DNA of 64,000 nt from Aspergillus flavus (taxonomy: Eukaryota > Ascomycota > Eurotiomycetes > Eurotiales > Aspergillaceae). A program made the position numbers and the translations under genes. The notes under the pieces are model-generated. The model saw only the letters and a list, made by a program, of their open reading frames with translations, was not told the DNA's origin and did no database searches. Shown piece after piece: positions 34,319-47,027 of this stretch (position 1 is its first letter; each line of letters opens with the position of its first letter). The stretch is taken from positions 2,294,001 to 2,358,000 of the forward strand of contig NC_092410.1 of the NCBI RefSeq assembly GCF_009017415.1. Direction: 5' to 3'.

Positions 34319-36234
34319 TGCTTTGTGTTGGTCTTCCTGAACAGCGGATGTTTATTGAGAGAGAGTATGGATTCTCTAAAGAAGGATGGGACTCCAATCG
34401 AGCATAAGAGGGAAGTTGATATCGAACCCCACGCGGGGCAGGCAATCGGGACGTTCCGGGGCGGTCACGTGGGGAGGGAGCCCTTGAAGCCATCCTGTAT
34501 TAAGTAAGTATGCACAGTAGCCCTGGAGAAGTGTTCTATATACACGGTCAGTCTATCGGCTTGTAAGACGAAGGCTGAAGCCCAAGAATAGGTCGACCTT
34601 TAGCCATAGGTCCTTTTGCGCTACATACCCTATGAGAATCAATGTCATGGCAGACACATACTTCTTTTTAGTACATATGTATATATGTATATACAGTACA
34701 ATTACAGTCTGTGATCCTCAGGTAGCGGTAAGAAAGGAAAACACGAAGGCACATGACGTCCAGGCCCCTATCAGTTCTAGAACTCTTCGTATACTAGACA
34801 AAGGAGGCTCCTTGCTAGAGCACAGCCATCTTTAAGAGACTCCTTCTCCCGAGAAGAAGCGCCAACGCAATGCTAAGAGTTATGTGGAGTCGCACTGCCC
34901 CCGTCTGTAGGCAACCGGAATACTTGATTGAGGTTTGCTTCAGTGTGTTATGTGCAGATAGGTATTGCCTTAGTATAGTGTAGTGGTTATTTTGTTCCAT
35001 GTACATACGTACATACGTACATACGTACATAACTGTATAAATGGCAATCCGAACAGAGTGCGGGGTAAAATAAACAACGCTAATTGATATGTATAGATTC
35101 GATACAGAAGTCAGTCACAATGCTACCAAAGCGATTAGCATCTCCTTTACTCTATCCGCACTTGCGCCTGCTTCGTACTCGTTCCCAGTTTGGGGTCTCG
35201 GACAAAGGAACGAATTTGCAAGTCGGAGAGAGCTTAGTGCTGTTGAGTAGCCGGAGTTACGGATCTACAGAATTTGATCCCTAAAGAATATCTTGCTTAA
35301 ATCCTGGCTGATTCAGGAGAACCCTATACTTTACGGTATACTTCGTGACTATGTATGTACATTATTACCTTAAGGGAAGTTCATCGCTGCCAAGCTCCGT
35401 CGGTAAGTTCTGTGGTCCGTTCCGAGTCCGAAAGCTCGAGCAAAAGTGGTAACGTATCGTTACACGGCCAAAAACGGCATCCCCCAGATCCGTGGTTGGT
35501 ACTGTGACCTCTCCGTACGGAGTACTGTGCTTGGTATTACCGATGGGTTCCATATTGATTGAAGGTATCTACTTACACAGTACAGTACAGTACAGACAAG
35601 ACATTTTGATTCCCATTTAATTTGATCGCTGGCTAAGACCCCAGGTTCCCTCTACTACATCCGGACTATTATTTCTCAAGCGCGCGCGCCATGGCCTCTA
35701 AAGCTCATGCATTATTCCATTCCATAACGAACTACGGAGTACTATGAGATGATCAACAAACATAAAGCATGTTCGAGGGACGCTAGAAGCAATAGCTCGA
35801 TTCCAGAAACTCTTGGCAGTCGAGAAATTGAAAAGGATGAGCGACTTTCCCTCCTGCAGAACTAAACCATTAATGACCCAAAGTACTACAAATGGCGAGT
35901 GACACGCTGACAAATCTGACATCAAGGGAAATTGAATTAGAAAAGAGAATGGGAAAAGATTTTGGTTCCCACCTCCTTAGTGGAGCCTTTTTCTGATTCA
36001 ACGCCGAGGCCTCTTCCACTGACAACTCATAAATATTTCTTGTGGAGCGTACGACTGCTGGAACTTCTTTGATAAATGCACCGGATACATTTATGGGTGG
36101 GTGATAAGGGTAATCGGCACATCATGTGACAATCGGATGATTTTGCAGAACGCCGAAGAGGTAAAACAAAAAGAAAAAAATCTCCTTCAATCGGTCCCAC
36201 ATCGGTGGCATGACATTCTTCTAGAACCGGCAAT
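34319..36234. other. 1.9-kb intergenic region with short tandem repeats
   Basis: Tandem minus-strand neighbours (bna6 promoter and epimerase 3' side). Contains an 8-nt tandem repeat at 35001-35030, a palindromic CTCCGTACGGAG at 35511-35522, TACAG repeats at 35576-35595 and a TACGGAGTACT at 35733-35743. No frame longer than 93 codons and no recognisable product. Confidence 0.5.
35001..35030. repeat. GTACATAC 8-nt tandem repeat, 3.75 copies
   Basis: Four near-perfect head-to-tail copies of GTACATAC. It sits in the bna6 upstream region and overlaps no gene. Confidence 0.9.
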
Positions 36235-37318
36235 TCATTGCGGGTCTTTCCAGGTCTTGTAAACGATCTTGCTTCCGTACTTGTCGCCCTTCTTCAAGAC
36301 AACCATGTGTCGCCAATCCGGCTCGTTGATCGCATTGACAAAACGGCTGGGCTCGATGCAGAAGCCGGAGAACGGGCCTCGACTCGGGTTGCCGTCAACC
36401 GCACCTACATTGGTTCCTTGACCTGTATAAAACTGGAATGCAGGCTCAGTACTGTGTACCTGTAGGTTGATACGCGACTCTGGGTGATGGAACTCTGCGA
36501 GCAGCTGGAGCGGTCTCTCACGCGTATCCAACGGGATCACAGCGACATCTCGATCCATAACAAAGGCATCGTCAAAAGCTTCTTTGTTCGGCCCGATCGT
36601 GAATGGCTCGGTGACTTTACTAGGATGTACGTCGATCCTTCCAAACGGGATGCCGGTTTTGTCGAGCGGCAGATAGTGTTGAGTAAAGAGCTTAGCCGAG
36701 GTGCCCTCAATGGTCTCACCGCCGGTGAGGTTGAAATAACTATAGGAACGTAGCTCGTTAGCAAGATGCTCCATAATTCCTTTAGTGAACCGCAATTCAC
36801 GTCTGTCCGAAGTCCCCATCTAGTACATACCTATGGTTGGTCACGTTGACAATCGTCTCGTTACACTCATCACCCACCAACTCGACCTCATACTCGATCG
36901 AAAGCACTGAACGATTGTCCTCTTTGCTTGCCGTGTAGAAGACTTTGATCTCTACCGTGCCAGGGTATCCTCCATCAAGATGGGGACTCGTATAGGTATA
37001 GAGTAGGGTGTCTTTCCCGTTTCGCTGCAGTAAAGTAGGGCCCTCAAAATGCCGCCTGCCCCATCCACGGCTACCCCCATGCAGCGCGTTAGGGTCATTG
37101 TTCTTCTCAAGTTCATATTCTTGGTTGTTGAGACTTTGTATTTTGGCATCCTTGATTCTGTTGGCTACACGACCGATGGTCGCGCCAAACCAAGGGGTGT
37201 TATATTTCTCATAGAGTTCCTTCTTCGTAAATCCCAGGACGATGTTCTGGCCACCCACGTTGAGCTCTTGGATGATTGCGCCCAAGGATGTGAATTTGAC
37301 TGATGGTTCATCGGCCAT
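36235..37318 (-). CDS. aldose 1-epimerase (galactose mutarotase)
   Basis: Interconverts alpha and beta anomers of aldoses such as galactose and glucose. Exon 1 37318-36831, intron 36830-36740 (91 nt), exon 2 36739-36235, 330 residues. The start is the ATG of MADEPSVKF; the open frame extends upstream only from a non-ATG codon. Motifs: GRVANRI, NALHGG, NHSYFNL (His as general acid, reconstructed across the splice) and GFCIEPSRF, which supplies the likely catalytic Glu. The sequence is colinear with the full family length. No signal peptide, so probably cytosolic. It is not next to galactose-pathway genes. Confidence 0.93.
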
Positions 37319-40300
37319 TTTCGGTGTATCAATTGTCCTAATCGCACCACTTTGGAAATAGGAGCAAATTGCGTAAGTGGATGGGCGCAACTGAACAGGA
37401 CGGGGAGATCAAATATAAACGAGGGGCACTACTCCGTACCCCGCAGAGACTGTCCCAATGGCCTTTAGGCTAATATCAGAAGCCCCTTTGCACAGTACGA
37501 CGCCATAAATGACCCGAGATGGATGCACGTTGATATTTTAACCGAGATGGGATAATCCACCAATACCCATTTGCTGCGATTGACCTGTTCAACAAAGCAA
37601 TTGGTACTGTTCTACTGGAATGCATGCTTACCAAGTATCCCTCTTTCGGCAATATCCCGGAGAATCCATCTGTTGGATGTAAGTACATAGTTTGAGGCAA
37701 GGTGTATTGTTTTAGACACGTCGATAGGAGCGCACTTTGAGGCTCTGCCCTGTAAGTTCAAATAAACTCAATAGAGTAGTACTCCACGATCTACCTGCCG
37801 TATCTAAGCGAACGATCGATGAGGCAGAAAGCGGTGGATGAGTACTGTGGGCTGCAACTTGCAAAGCGGAACGGTAGCATATTTCGTATGTATGTATAGT
37901 ACATCCACACTGAGTACATGTTGAACCGTCCCCTTAATTTATTACATTGCAGTAAAGACGATATGCCTCCCTGATACATCGGCTAGTAAATGGTGCCCTG
38001 TCTAGACCACAAGAGATCGCAAGAGTCAGTCGTCGAGATCATATTATTTATAGATCTCAAGGCGTCAGTCATATCCAGCAACATCGTTCACGAAGTATGT
38101 TACGTTACAGATTTCGAGGCCGTGGATAGCGTAATTAACACTCAGGTCTTAAAAACGATCATCCTTGCTCCCTTACGGCCTATTCTGTGTTATCCTGGGA
38201 CATTTGCGGAGCATCCGCTTTTCTAGAATGCCACCATCGAGATCATGACCTAAGCTTATACCCCATCTTTACCGCCTCGAAGACGATTTGTCGTGCCCGT
38301 ATCAAATGCAGTGACTCGATCCAGTCTCGGAGCGTAGACATACCGATCGAGCGGAAATATCGGTGCCCGCGGGCGCGGACGTGCCGCTACCGAGTCCCTG
38401 TGTCAGGGAGAAGTTTCCGTCTCATGGTAGTTCATACTAATCGTTCTTGCGAACTTCGTAGTATGCCTTACCCAATGCTCGGGTATATACGATACTACTG
38501 CTTAGCTGTCCGGCGTAAATAAGTCGCCCGACCTAAATGTCTCCATCGTCCGTGGAGTACTCGGTTTCACAAGTGTCAAACCTAGAGAATTTTCCAAGAT
38601 CGCCAACTTCACGTATGTACTTAATAGTGCCGTTAGTATGTACTCCGTACTGTACATCATACATACATTGATTGTGATGCAAATGCGTATTACCTGAAAT
38701 GGCAATATCGGATGTCGCAAGAAGCTTTGCGCCCAATGGGTTTCTTTTCATCACTACTTCAGACACCTATGTAGACCCATCTCTTTTGCATTTACGTAGG
38801 GATTATCATCGTATTGAATAACCAACATCATTGAGCTGGCAGAAGCTTCCGTTTATTATCTCGCCGATTGGTCGCTTACAAAAGGATCCGGAGCGACTGT
38901 TGACTCATTTCAAAGCAATTGACAACGCTTATTAATCGGCCGTGTACTCCAAGATGAGATGACATTAGCATTACTCTATCGTGACGCCCCATCCTGCGCG
39001 GGCAAAGAAGGGGTGGGATCAGGTATGTCAACCTTAACTGAGGCGGTCTCGATGATACGTGAGAATTATTACAGGAAAGGACGAGACAAGCGAGAAAGGA
39101 ACCTAGAAAAAAAGCCTAAAGCAGCGGCCAGAATCAATTCCACCGCAATACGGAGAAACAGCACTGGGCAAGGTTTAGCTCAGCCCATATGAGGCAACGA
39201 TTCGGAAGGTTCAAAAACAAAAATGCTCCGTAAGGAGGGCGCAAAAATAAAATAAAACAGATAAACCAAACTAAAATAATTGCAACATGGAAATAAGAGA
39301 GTGGGTGTCAGCAAGTCAGCAATCGGCTCGGTCGTTCGGATTATGGGAGTAACGGAAATATCTCAAAAACGGAATTAATTATTTTATTTTATCTTATTTT
39401 ATTTATTTTTTTTTTTGCTCTCTTCCAAGTTCGGTTGACCTGGACCGGCACCGTGCCAGAGGGTCCATGAGTGGGGCTTTGACCTTCTTTCGTTCTTGAC
39501 GATCCACCCTTCGAACTCCGTAGTACTACTGGAAGAAGTAGCAGTAAAGCGAAATACGATACACTACTAGGTACATGGTATGTACCTCTGTCAACAGGTT
39601 AGACTCTTTATTTCTTTCTTTAAATTTTTGGGCTACTAATTTTTTAAACACGAGACCAGGTCAGCCATAGTACCACCGTTTCGAAAACTTCCTGCGTTAT
39701 CATTCAACTCCTGTGGTACATACATACATACAGTGGTACCGGAAGCCCGTCATCAAACACCTACGGGGGCGGAGATAAGAATCGGAGATGAATCATCGAT
39801 GTCTCCGTTGCCGATTAGTCATCCACTCTCGACGTCACTCCACCTGTTCCTGGCCTGTATGAGATTGTCGAACTAACATTTTGAAACCCAAGCAGATACA
39901 TGTGACGAGAATCCGACTATTATATTGACCGAACTGCACGGTTCATGCTTCTATATCATGAAGTGTAAGACATCCCAGACTGAACGCCGAATAAGTCGAC
40001 CATTTCACAAGACTAAGTGATAACCCTCGATATACACGTGAAGGAAGAAAGAATAATAAATAATGAAGATAAAAACGGGAAGAATAATCCTCTCCATAGC
40101 TCCGTAAACCCAGCCAATGTTTTACCTACCAACTCCAGAGCACCAAAGGGGTTTCGCATCAGATCGCATTCGAGTGTCGCATTCACGATGTGAGACTAGT
40201 AACCCCAAATCAAACGGACAAGACTGTACAATGTGATGGACCCTTCAAACCCTATCGTAAAGAGAGCCACCGCCCAGAAATAATATCAGTTGAAAACCAC

Positions 40301-40435
40301 AACATTTAGAAGATCGAAGAATAAACATATGTAATGTAATGTACATGCGTCACGTCATAGGCGTATGCAAGTATCGTCGAGGCAGAAAGGAGGCCATGCT
40401 TCGCTAGCGTGTAAATCTCCGTTGATATATGCGGC
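37319..40435. other. 3.1-kb intergenic region without a supported gene
   Basis: Between the epimerase start and the C6-regulator stop. Holds TACTCCGTAC boxes at 37430-37439 and 38641-38650, a related word near 39515, and AT-rich runs around 39380-39415. A GC-richer patch around 38230-38480 has open frames only up to 111 codons, none recognisable. The right 400 bases are probably the 3' UTR of the C6 gene. Confidence 0.5.
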
Positions 40436-41470
40436 TCAACTAGACGTTATTTCCGGTGGATTCGCATTCAAGAACTGACTAATATCTTCGTAGTCATTCT
40501 TTGCATCCATATACGACATGCAATTCATTGGAATTTGGCGATTGAACATCGGAGAAGAGACTGGGTCATCGAAGGACAGGTTGTTGTAATCGGCAGTCGC
40601 CATAAGGTCCATATCGTCAAAATTCCCTAGGCTGTTCGGCCATTGTTGCGGATCCTGTAATGCGAGAGGGTTGACCACGTCCCCGTGCATAGCCATCGGT
40701 GGAATGAAGCTAGGCGTATTTGGCACAATTTGAGGCTCCGTCTTGATTGTAGGTCCTTGCCGCAAAGGAGGGCTGAAAGTAGGCGGAGTAAGTGGTTGCC
40801 GCGCAAAAGCATCTGAGAAACGGGTGGGGAGAACGGGTGATTGTGCGCTCTCTGAACTGCCGTCAGACGAGTCCTGGCGCTGCATATGCCCTGCGTTCTG
40901 CTTCCATAGTTCTTGCTGCATAGACTCGGTGCTCTCCTCAAAACGCTCGCCCTTGCTCTGGTCTAAAGCGCCCAACCGGGTGAGCAGGTCATGAGTGAGA
41001 GGGTGGCCGTTGGCTTCGCATTTCAATGGTTCCCCAGGCCACCCTTCTCCTTCACTGGTGCGTCGATATAGCTCTTGAAGCCCATAGACTAGCCACGCTT
41101 GTTGTTGCTCGAGCATCTCAACATATCTGCACCCGAGTAATATTGGGTTAGCGATCAAGTCCTGCGGAGAAACCGTACACAAAATCATCGATGCCAGGTG
41201 TAAGCTCACCCCTTAGGGTACACTTTATCGTGAGCCTTCTTCCTCTCGCCAAAAACACAAATGGCATTATCTGTCCTACAGCGACCACATGGGTTGCCTC
41301 CATCACACTGCACCGGTCAGTGCATCAGAGCGTGCTGATGCTTGGGCCTCGAACTTGCTTACCTTAGATTTCTTCAGTCTGCACCGATCGCATGCCTTAC
41401 ATACCCTCTTGCGAACATTGCTGTCCGAATGAGAGTTGTCTGATGTAGGTGATGATTGGCGTGCTGTCAT
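40436..41470 (-). CDS. Zn2Cys6 binuclear-cluster transcription regulator
   Basis: Predicted nuclear DNA-binding regulator; its targets are unknown. Three exons: 41470-41363, 41307-41210 and 41126-40436, 298 residues. The zinc cluster is at residues 27-53, with Cys27, 30, 37, 43, 46 and 53 in the standard C-x2-C-x6-C-x5-C-x2-C-x6-C spacing. Intron 1 falls exactly between Lys36 and Cys37. A short coiled segment (YVEMLEQQQAWLVYGLQELY) follows, which could dimerise. The rest is Pro/Ser/Gln-rich and acidic, with no fungal-specific transcription factor middle-homology domain. It resembles the factor annotated as Fcr1-like in Aspergillus, from memory. The protein is short for this class. Several kb of non-coding DNA lie on both sides. 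Confidence 0.9.
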
Positions 41471-44400
41471 TGTGTAATATAGTTATATAGATATGGGCGG
41501 TGACGGAAAGTAAAAGTAGAAGACAGAGAGGAGATCAAAGGAACAAATTATAATGATGATGATGATAATAATAATAATGTATAAAGAGGATAATTGAAAG
41601 AAGTAAATAAAAGATAGGAATAAGAATAATCCTATGACCACTGGAAATTAAAAGTCGGACTTGTACGTGATATTATTCCAGCTGTTCTTCATTCGCGTTC
41701 TGGGGGGGTGTCCTTTTTGCGTTGTGGTGTTACAATAATCAAGAAGGGATCGACAATGCGTTAAGGTTGGTCGATGATATAACGATGTTGGGGAGAAGGA
41801 GGCAGAAGGTTTGAAAAGGTCAACGGGTGGATAAAATCAAGGACCAATGCGAGGCGTCAGTAGCATGGAAGACGAGGTAATGAGTAATGACCAGAGGGAC
41901 TGGAACCAAGAACTGGAACGGCGAAGGTTGCAGTGACTATGGGGAGAGGTATGTGAGAGTTATATGGTAGCCGCCGAAATAAAACAGTCCATGGGCTTCT
42001 GGAGGGTTTGAACTTGCTTTTAACTAATCTGTACTCTGGAGTAGGTTGATGGATCCATGATAATGATGATGGCTATGGCGATGGGTAATATTACTGGGGG
42101 ATTACTCAAGTTTTCCAATTATGGTTTTTATTTTATTTTAATTCTTAATTTCTTATTTACTTTTGTAATGGATCTAGTTCTTACTCCTAATTAATAATAT
42201 TATTAAAGCCTGACGAAGGAACGTATGTACTCCGTCTTATTGACGTACTCCAGGCAGCGTAAAGTATGGGTGGGCGATCATTGGTCTCGTCCTAGTTCAG
42301 TAGGTTATGCGGTGGAGCTTCTGTACTAGTAAGTTATGGTACGTCCATACCTTACCCTTACGGTTACTTTTCAAACAGCAAATGAACTGTTCATTTGTGC
42401 AGACTGAAAATCCTTATATTGTGGCGCTCGAACTTGCAGTAGCTTTTTGAGCAATAACACATTTTCAAGAGGAAGAAGGACCATCACCAAACAGGTTGAG
42501 AAACACATCTTTCTGCAAGGTAAATACTGAGCGATATCTACCAATATATTACCAGTTGTACTATCAGTATCTAGTATCTTACTATAGTAACAGTTGACTA
42601 AACCGGATACGAGTTACCATACCTACGGAGCGCGGAAGTGCGGGTAAAGCGGGAGGACTTGTACTCGGGGTCGGAGGCCTTGGCTCGGACCTCGGAGGTG
42701 CCATCTTCCCTAGCTCATGTTTTGAATTTCCTAAATCAGCAATAACCCTCGTTTGAGTAAAGTGTTGATTACATCAACATAAAAAAAATTTTCTTTTTCT
42801 TCTCTGGACATGCCAAGATTCAGTTCTTGTAAGTTCGGATTGTAATTTTTGCTTAGACTCCGTATATCCGAGTAGTATTGGAGCCCCGTTCTCCGTTGAT
42901 TTTTGATAGAAGTGTACTAGGTGAAATTTCTTTCTTTCTTTCTTTTTCTTTTTCTTTTTTTTTTTTTTTTGCAGACTTTAATTGTTAGAACCCGTTTGAG
43001 TAGGTTAGGGTCATAAGGGATTGGTGACATTCTGACGATAGCGGTATGCTTACAATACCATACAAATACGCTTCAAGAGTATATGTACTACTACTGGTAT
43101 AACATCTGCTCTTTGCATAAAACGGCATTACGGCACAACAGGAGTTTCTCTTTGATCACCGTTTCCACCTTCTCTCGGCAAACGCATGCCGAATAGTCAA
43201 ACCGGAGGATTTTGTCTTTTTGGTCTTAGAATGTACGGAGTACATTGGAATCCATGCATCGAATGTTCTTCCTTCGGCCATTTAGTGCCCGTCTATGATC
43301 ACGAGCCCAACCCTGGAAACTCGGATGATTCTCCCAAAAGCTTAACAGAAGACGGGACCCCAAACGATCATTGCCACTTGTCGCACACTGCATAGATAGC
43401 TCCATCGGTAGAAATAGTGTGGTCTAGCACAGGTCATTGTGCCAGATCACCTAAGGTTGAATGAGGTATTTTCCATTCCCCTTTGGAGTATCTTTTTTTT
43501 TTTTTTTATCATTATTCAATGTCGTAATTTTCTTTTCTTTTCTTTCTTTTATTATTTTTACCCCATTCATTATCTAGTGATCCCACTATGCTATCCACGT
43601 AGATCAAGTATAGAAAGACGTGCTAACGGATCGTTGGTGCCGTATCTCTGTTTAGTTGTTCCACTAGTAGTCAATGACGTTGGCACAGGATGTGAGAACC
43701 ATGAACATGGAATTTTGGAGCTGATGATTCGCAGACTCGCCCTTTCCCCTTTGCATTCGATCCATGCATGTCATCTTGACAAAAGTATGAAATGTATTGG
43801 TTGACAACTAGACTGGAAAAAGAAAAGCAAAATAAAATAAAACAAACATAAATGAAAATATCATCCAGAGATAATAATTGTCAGTATCACGTTATGTCAA
43901 TCGCCGTTTTCAATCGCCGTGTCCTCGGCGATCGGCCTCGAAAAATCTTCTACCCTCAGATTTGACTTCATCCTTGCGCCATTGTTTTGATCCCTATCAA
44001 AGATAGACTTTGGTTTTACGATCAATGACCCAAGGACTTTGGAATGAGACACCTGGTTCGTTGGTTCATGTAGCATTGAGCCCAAATTCATAGGTTACCT
44101 TGGCTCTAGACAACCAAACCCCTCTGGGTCTATATAGTGAATCTTAATGGAGCAATCTACATTAGGCCTGTACCGATGGCATGTTGGCGTCATTCGGTGG
44201 TCTTCGCCCACCGCTTAATCGAATGGCTCCTCCCGTCGCTCATCAGAATCTGTTCTGGCTGGAACCTCTAGAGATGCATGTTAACTGACGAGGATGTTAA
44301 GACTAGGTGACATTGTTCCTTGGTCTTCTGCATGAGGATCTCGCATGACCCTAACGTGACCATTTCCAAACGCTCCCCACTTTCGTTTTATCTCCCGCCT

Positions 44401-44684
44401 CAATATCTTAACAACCTTAGCTCGAAAAAGTTTCAGCTAGGTAGAGGAATAGGAAAAAATGAGAGGTTTAGAAAGGAAGAAAGGGAGAAGAGAATAACTA
44501 ATAGCCTATATACATTTTGAAAGCTGTACAAAACTGTGCCAGAAATAGTGAGCTAATAATGTGGCAAGCTGATGAAGCTGAAGGGGTATATAAAGATAGA
44601 AGAACATGGGCAAAGAAAGTAAATAAACGAAAAGAATAGGAACAAGAACAGGAATAGACTCGTGTACTAGCACATTCTGTGAGC
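41471..44684. other. 3.2-kb intergenic region, C6-regulator promoter side
   Basis: Upstream of the C6 regulator and downstream of the Ras-like gene. Purine-rich repeats directly upstream of the C6 ATG (ATG/ATA trinucleotides near 41552-41578), T-rich tracts at about 42931-42970 and 43493-43507, and motif copies at 42228-42235, 42857-42865 and 43233-43243. Frames up to 121 codons are low-complexity and not credible. Confidence 0.5.
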
Positions 44685-45935
44685 CTACCAGCAACTCAAA
44701 CGCCTCCACAAGCGCGGTGCAGTTGATTTTGACGATACGGAGCCCTTGTTCCCATCTGTTTGTTGCTGGCCTTGACTTCGTCGTTCCATTCCACTGAATA
44801 TTCCACAGCAGAAGGGCCGAGAATGTGATCCTTCGTTAAATGACTTCAATGCAGCGCCTTTATTTTGATCGGTAGCGGCGGAACGTTTTGCAGGCAAAGA
44901 CCCTGCAGTTTGTGGTACATGGGCGGCTTGTCTGTCTTTCTGGTAATGCTGCTGACGGGCCTCCACCACACGACGCACTAAAACTATAAGAAGGTTAGAC
45001 CCTACCCAGGAATATTTGGAAAAGGGGTGAAGTATACGGGCAAATGTTTCCTCGATGTTGACCATCTCTCTTGCACTTGTTTCCATGAAACCACAACCAT
45101 GTTTCCGAGCATATTCCAGCCCTTCTTTGGCACCGACAGCCCGTCCTTCTTTAAGGTCGCACTTGTTTCCTGCGATAATCTTGACGGGGGGAGGCATGCC
45201 CACTTCTAAGCCCTGTGCGCTGTCTCCCAGTTCCTTCAGCAAGCGCTGGTTGTCTTCTACCCGTTGTTCAGCCTCGATATCGATCATTTCCATGAAATAA
45301 TCCAACGCGCTTAAACTAGAAGCATTGGTAATGTCGTAGACGAGAAGGAAAGCGTCTGATTTTAGGTTGGATGCTGCCCACAGTCCGCGATATTCTTCCT
45401 GACCAGCAGTATCGGTGATAGCTAAAAAGTAGGGAACGCCATCCACCGTCCGTGTAACCGAATATGAATCTTCTACAGTTTCCAACAAACGATTTCGATG
45501 TTAGAAGGGCCATGTTGTCGAATCAAGGATGGGCGGATGAGGGTGATGGATTACCGATAGTAGGATCGTACCTAGACACGTTACACGGGATTAGTCCGAT
45601 TGATCAAGGCACTCATTTGATGTACTAAACTGTTCGATATAGGAAGGTCGACCAAGCAGAGACTTACTCGTGAATCCATTGGCTGCGCACTAATCGAAGG
45701 GTGATTGAAGACTTTCCTATGTAGCGTATTAGATCAGTCTAGGCTTCATGGCGCAAGACGACAAACAGATTCCAACCCCAACCCGATTTCCGGTTGCGAA
45801 TATATGGCGGATCTCAATCTCCAGTGCGGAGGGTTTCAGAAGACAAGGAAAAGCAAGTGTCATAATATTGCAGAACATACCACATCCGCCATCTCCACAT
45901 ATAGTGATGGTGATTTTGTTTGGCGCGTCCGCCAT
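44685..45935 (-). CDS. divergent Ras-like small GTPase
   Basis: Small GTP-binding switch protein of the Ras superfamily. Five exons in consistent phase: 45935-45881, 45716-45668, 45571-45555 (17 nt), 45472-45038 and 44983-44685, 284 residues. The P-loop GDGGCGKS (residues 14-21) is completed across intron 1. Switch I YDPTIEDSY is built from the 17-nt exon, and switch II is DTAGQEEY. GNKCDL and ETSARE give base specificity. The last intron (45037-44984, 54 nt) removes a hydrophobic insert and restores FALLVRRVVEARQQ, the usual final helix. The C-terminal tail is long, with a Cys-Cys pair (RPFCCGIF), and ends RRLSCW without a CaaX box, so lipid anchoring is uncertain. Divergent from lreA across 1.6 kb. 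Confidence 0.88.
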
Positions 45936-46992
45936 CTCTCGGGTTGCGACAGTGGGTCAATCTGGGTGGCAAGTGGTATTGACCTACAGAATAAGCCCAA
46001 TCGGTCGAAAGACGTTGAGATATTGGAGAAGACGAATTAATCTGAAAGATTCGTCCGGTCTCAAAGCTGACGTTGTTCCTCGGTCAGGAGAGGGGCATTG
46101 GGAGTGTAAAAAGAAAATGTAAGGGAAAGAGAGACAGAAAGGGGGGCGCAAATGAGCTATGTCGATCAAACTGAATGAAACCAAAACAAGATAAGCGGTT
46201 AATTTGATAGCGAAATCTAAACGAATGACAACATCAATAATGATGAGCTTGGGGGATATGATGTACACACCAAGTAAGAGACGAAGGAATTGTATGCGAT
46301 GTTTCAAGGGGCAAGAGTTAAGGTGGACTATAGTTTATTAATAAAGTTTGATATCAATGCAATGCCGGTATAGTACATCATTTAGTGGGATTAAGTTCAA
46401 CGTAGAGTACATCACGATGTATGAAACAAGTGCCTAGATACTAGTTTATATCTACAGACACATGGGGATGACTCGGACTGTGACAGTTCATTCTTCAGAT
46501 GGAGCCAATAATGATGCTGAAATTGGGACTGGTGTGAATTGCCCCCGGTAGTAACATGCACTGAATGGATTGGCTTTGAACAGGTCCCCTCATTGTTACT
46601 TACTACTTCTATATAGTCTGATGGATTTTCAAGTTAACAGAGTAGAAGAATCTACTACTCCAACTTACTTCAACTTATTAGGTCTCACCTGAAAGCAATT
46701 CTCGACCCAGGAAAATACGTTCTATCACGTGAGCTATAATGTTTGTACCCTAGTACACCTAACTCTGTGTGTGTATGTATTATTGTAATGATTTTTCTGC
46801 CCTTCCTCCTTTTTCTTTCTTTCTTCTCTCTTATATATACTATATATACGGAGTCTATATATATATATATATAAAACTGCTTTGACTCCTATTCTTTGTT
46901 CTATCTTCCTCTCCTTTCACTCATACTTACCATCTTTCTCCATCTCCCGCCCAGGTGATCCATCACAAAATCCCTGCTGAGGTGGTCTTTGA

Positions 46993-47027
<35 letters not shown>

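Noticed and set aside
38187..38522. 111-codon frame in the gene-poor region
   Set aside because: Starts at a GTG codon, no recognisable family, codon pattern not convincing.
43439..43804. 121-codon plus-strand frame with hydrophobic start
   Set aside because: The apparent membrane helix comes from T-rich runs; nothing downstream supports coding.
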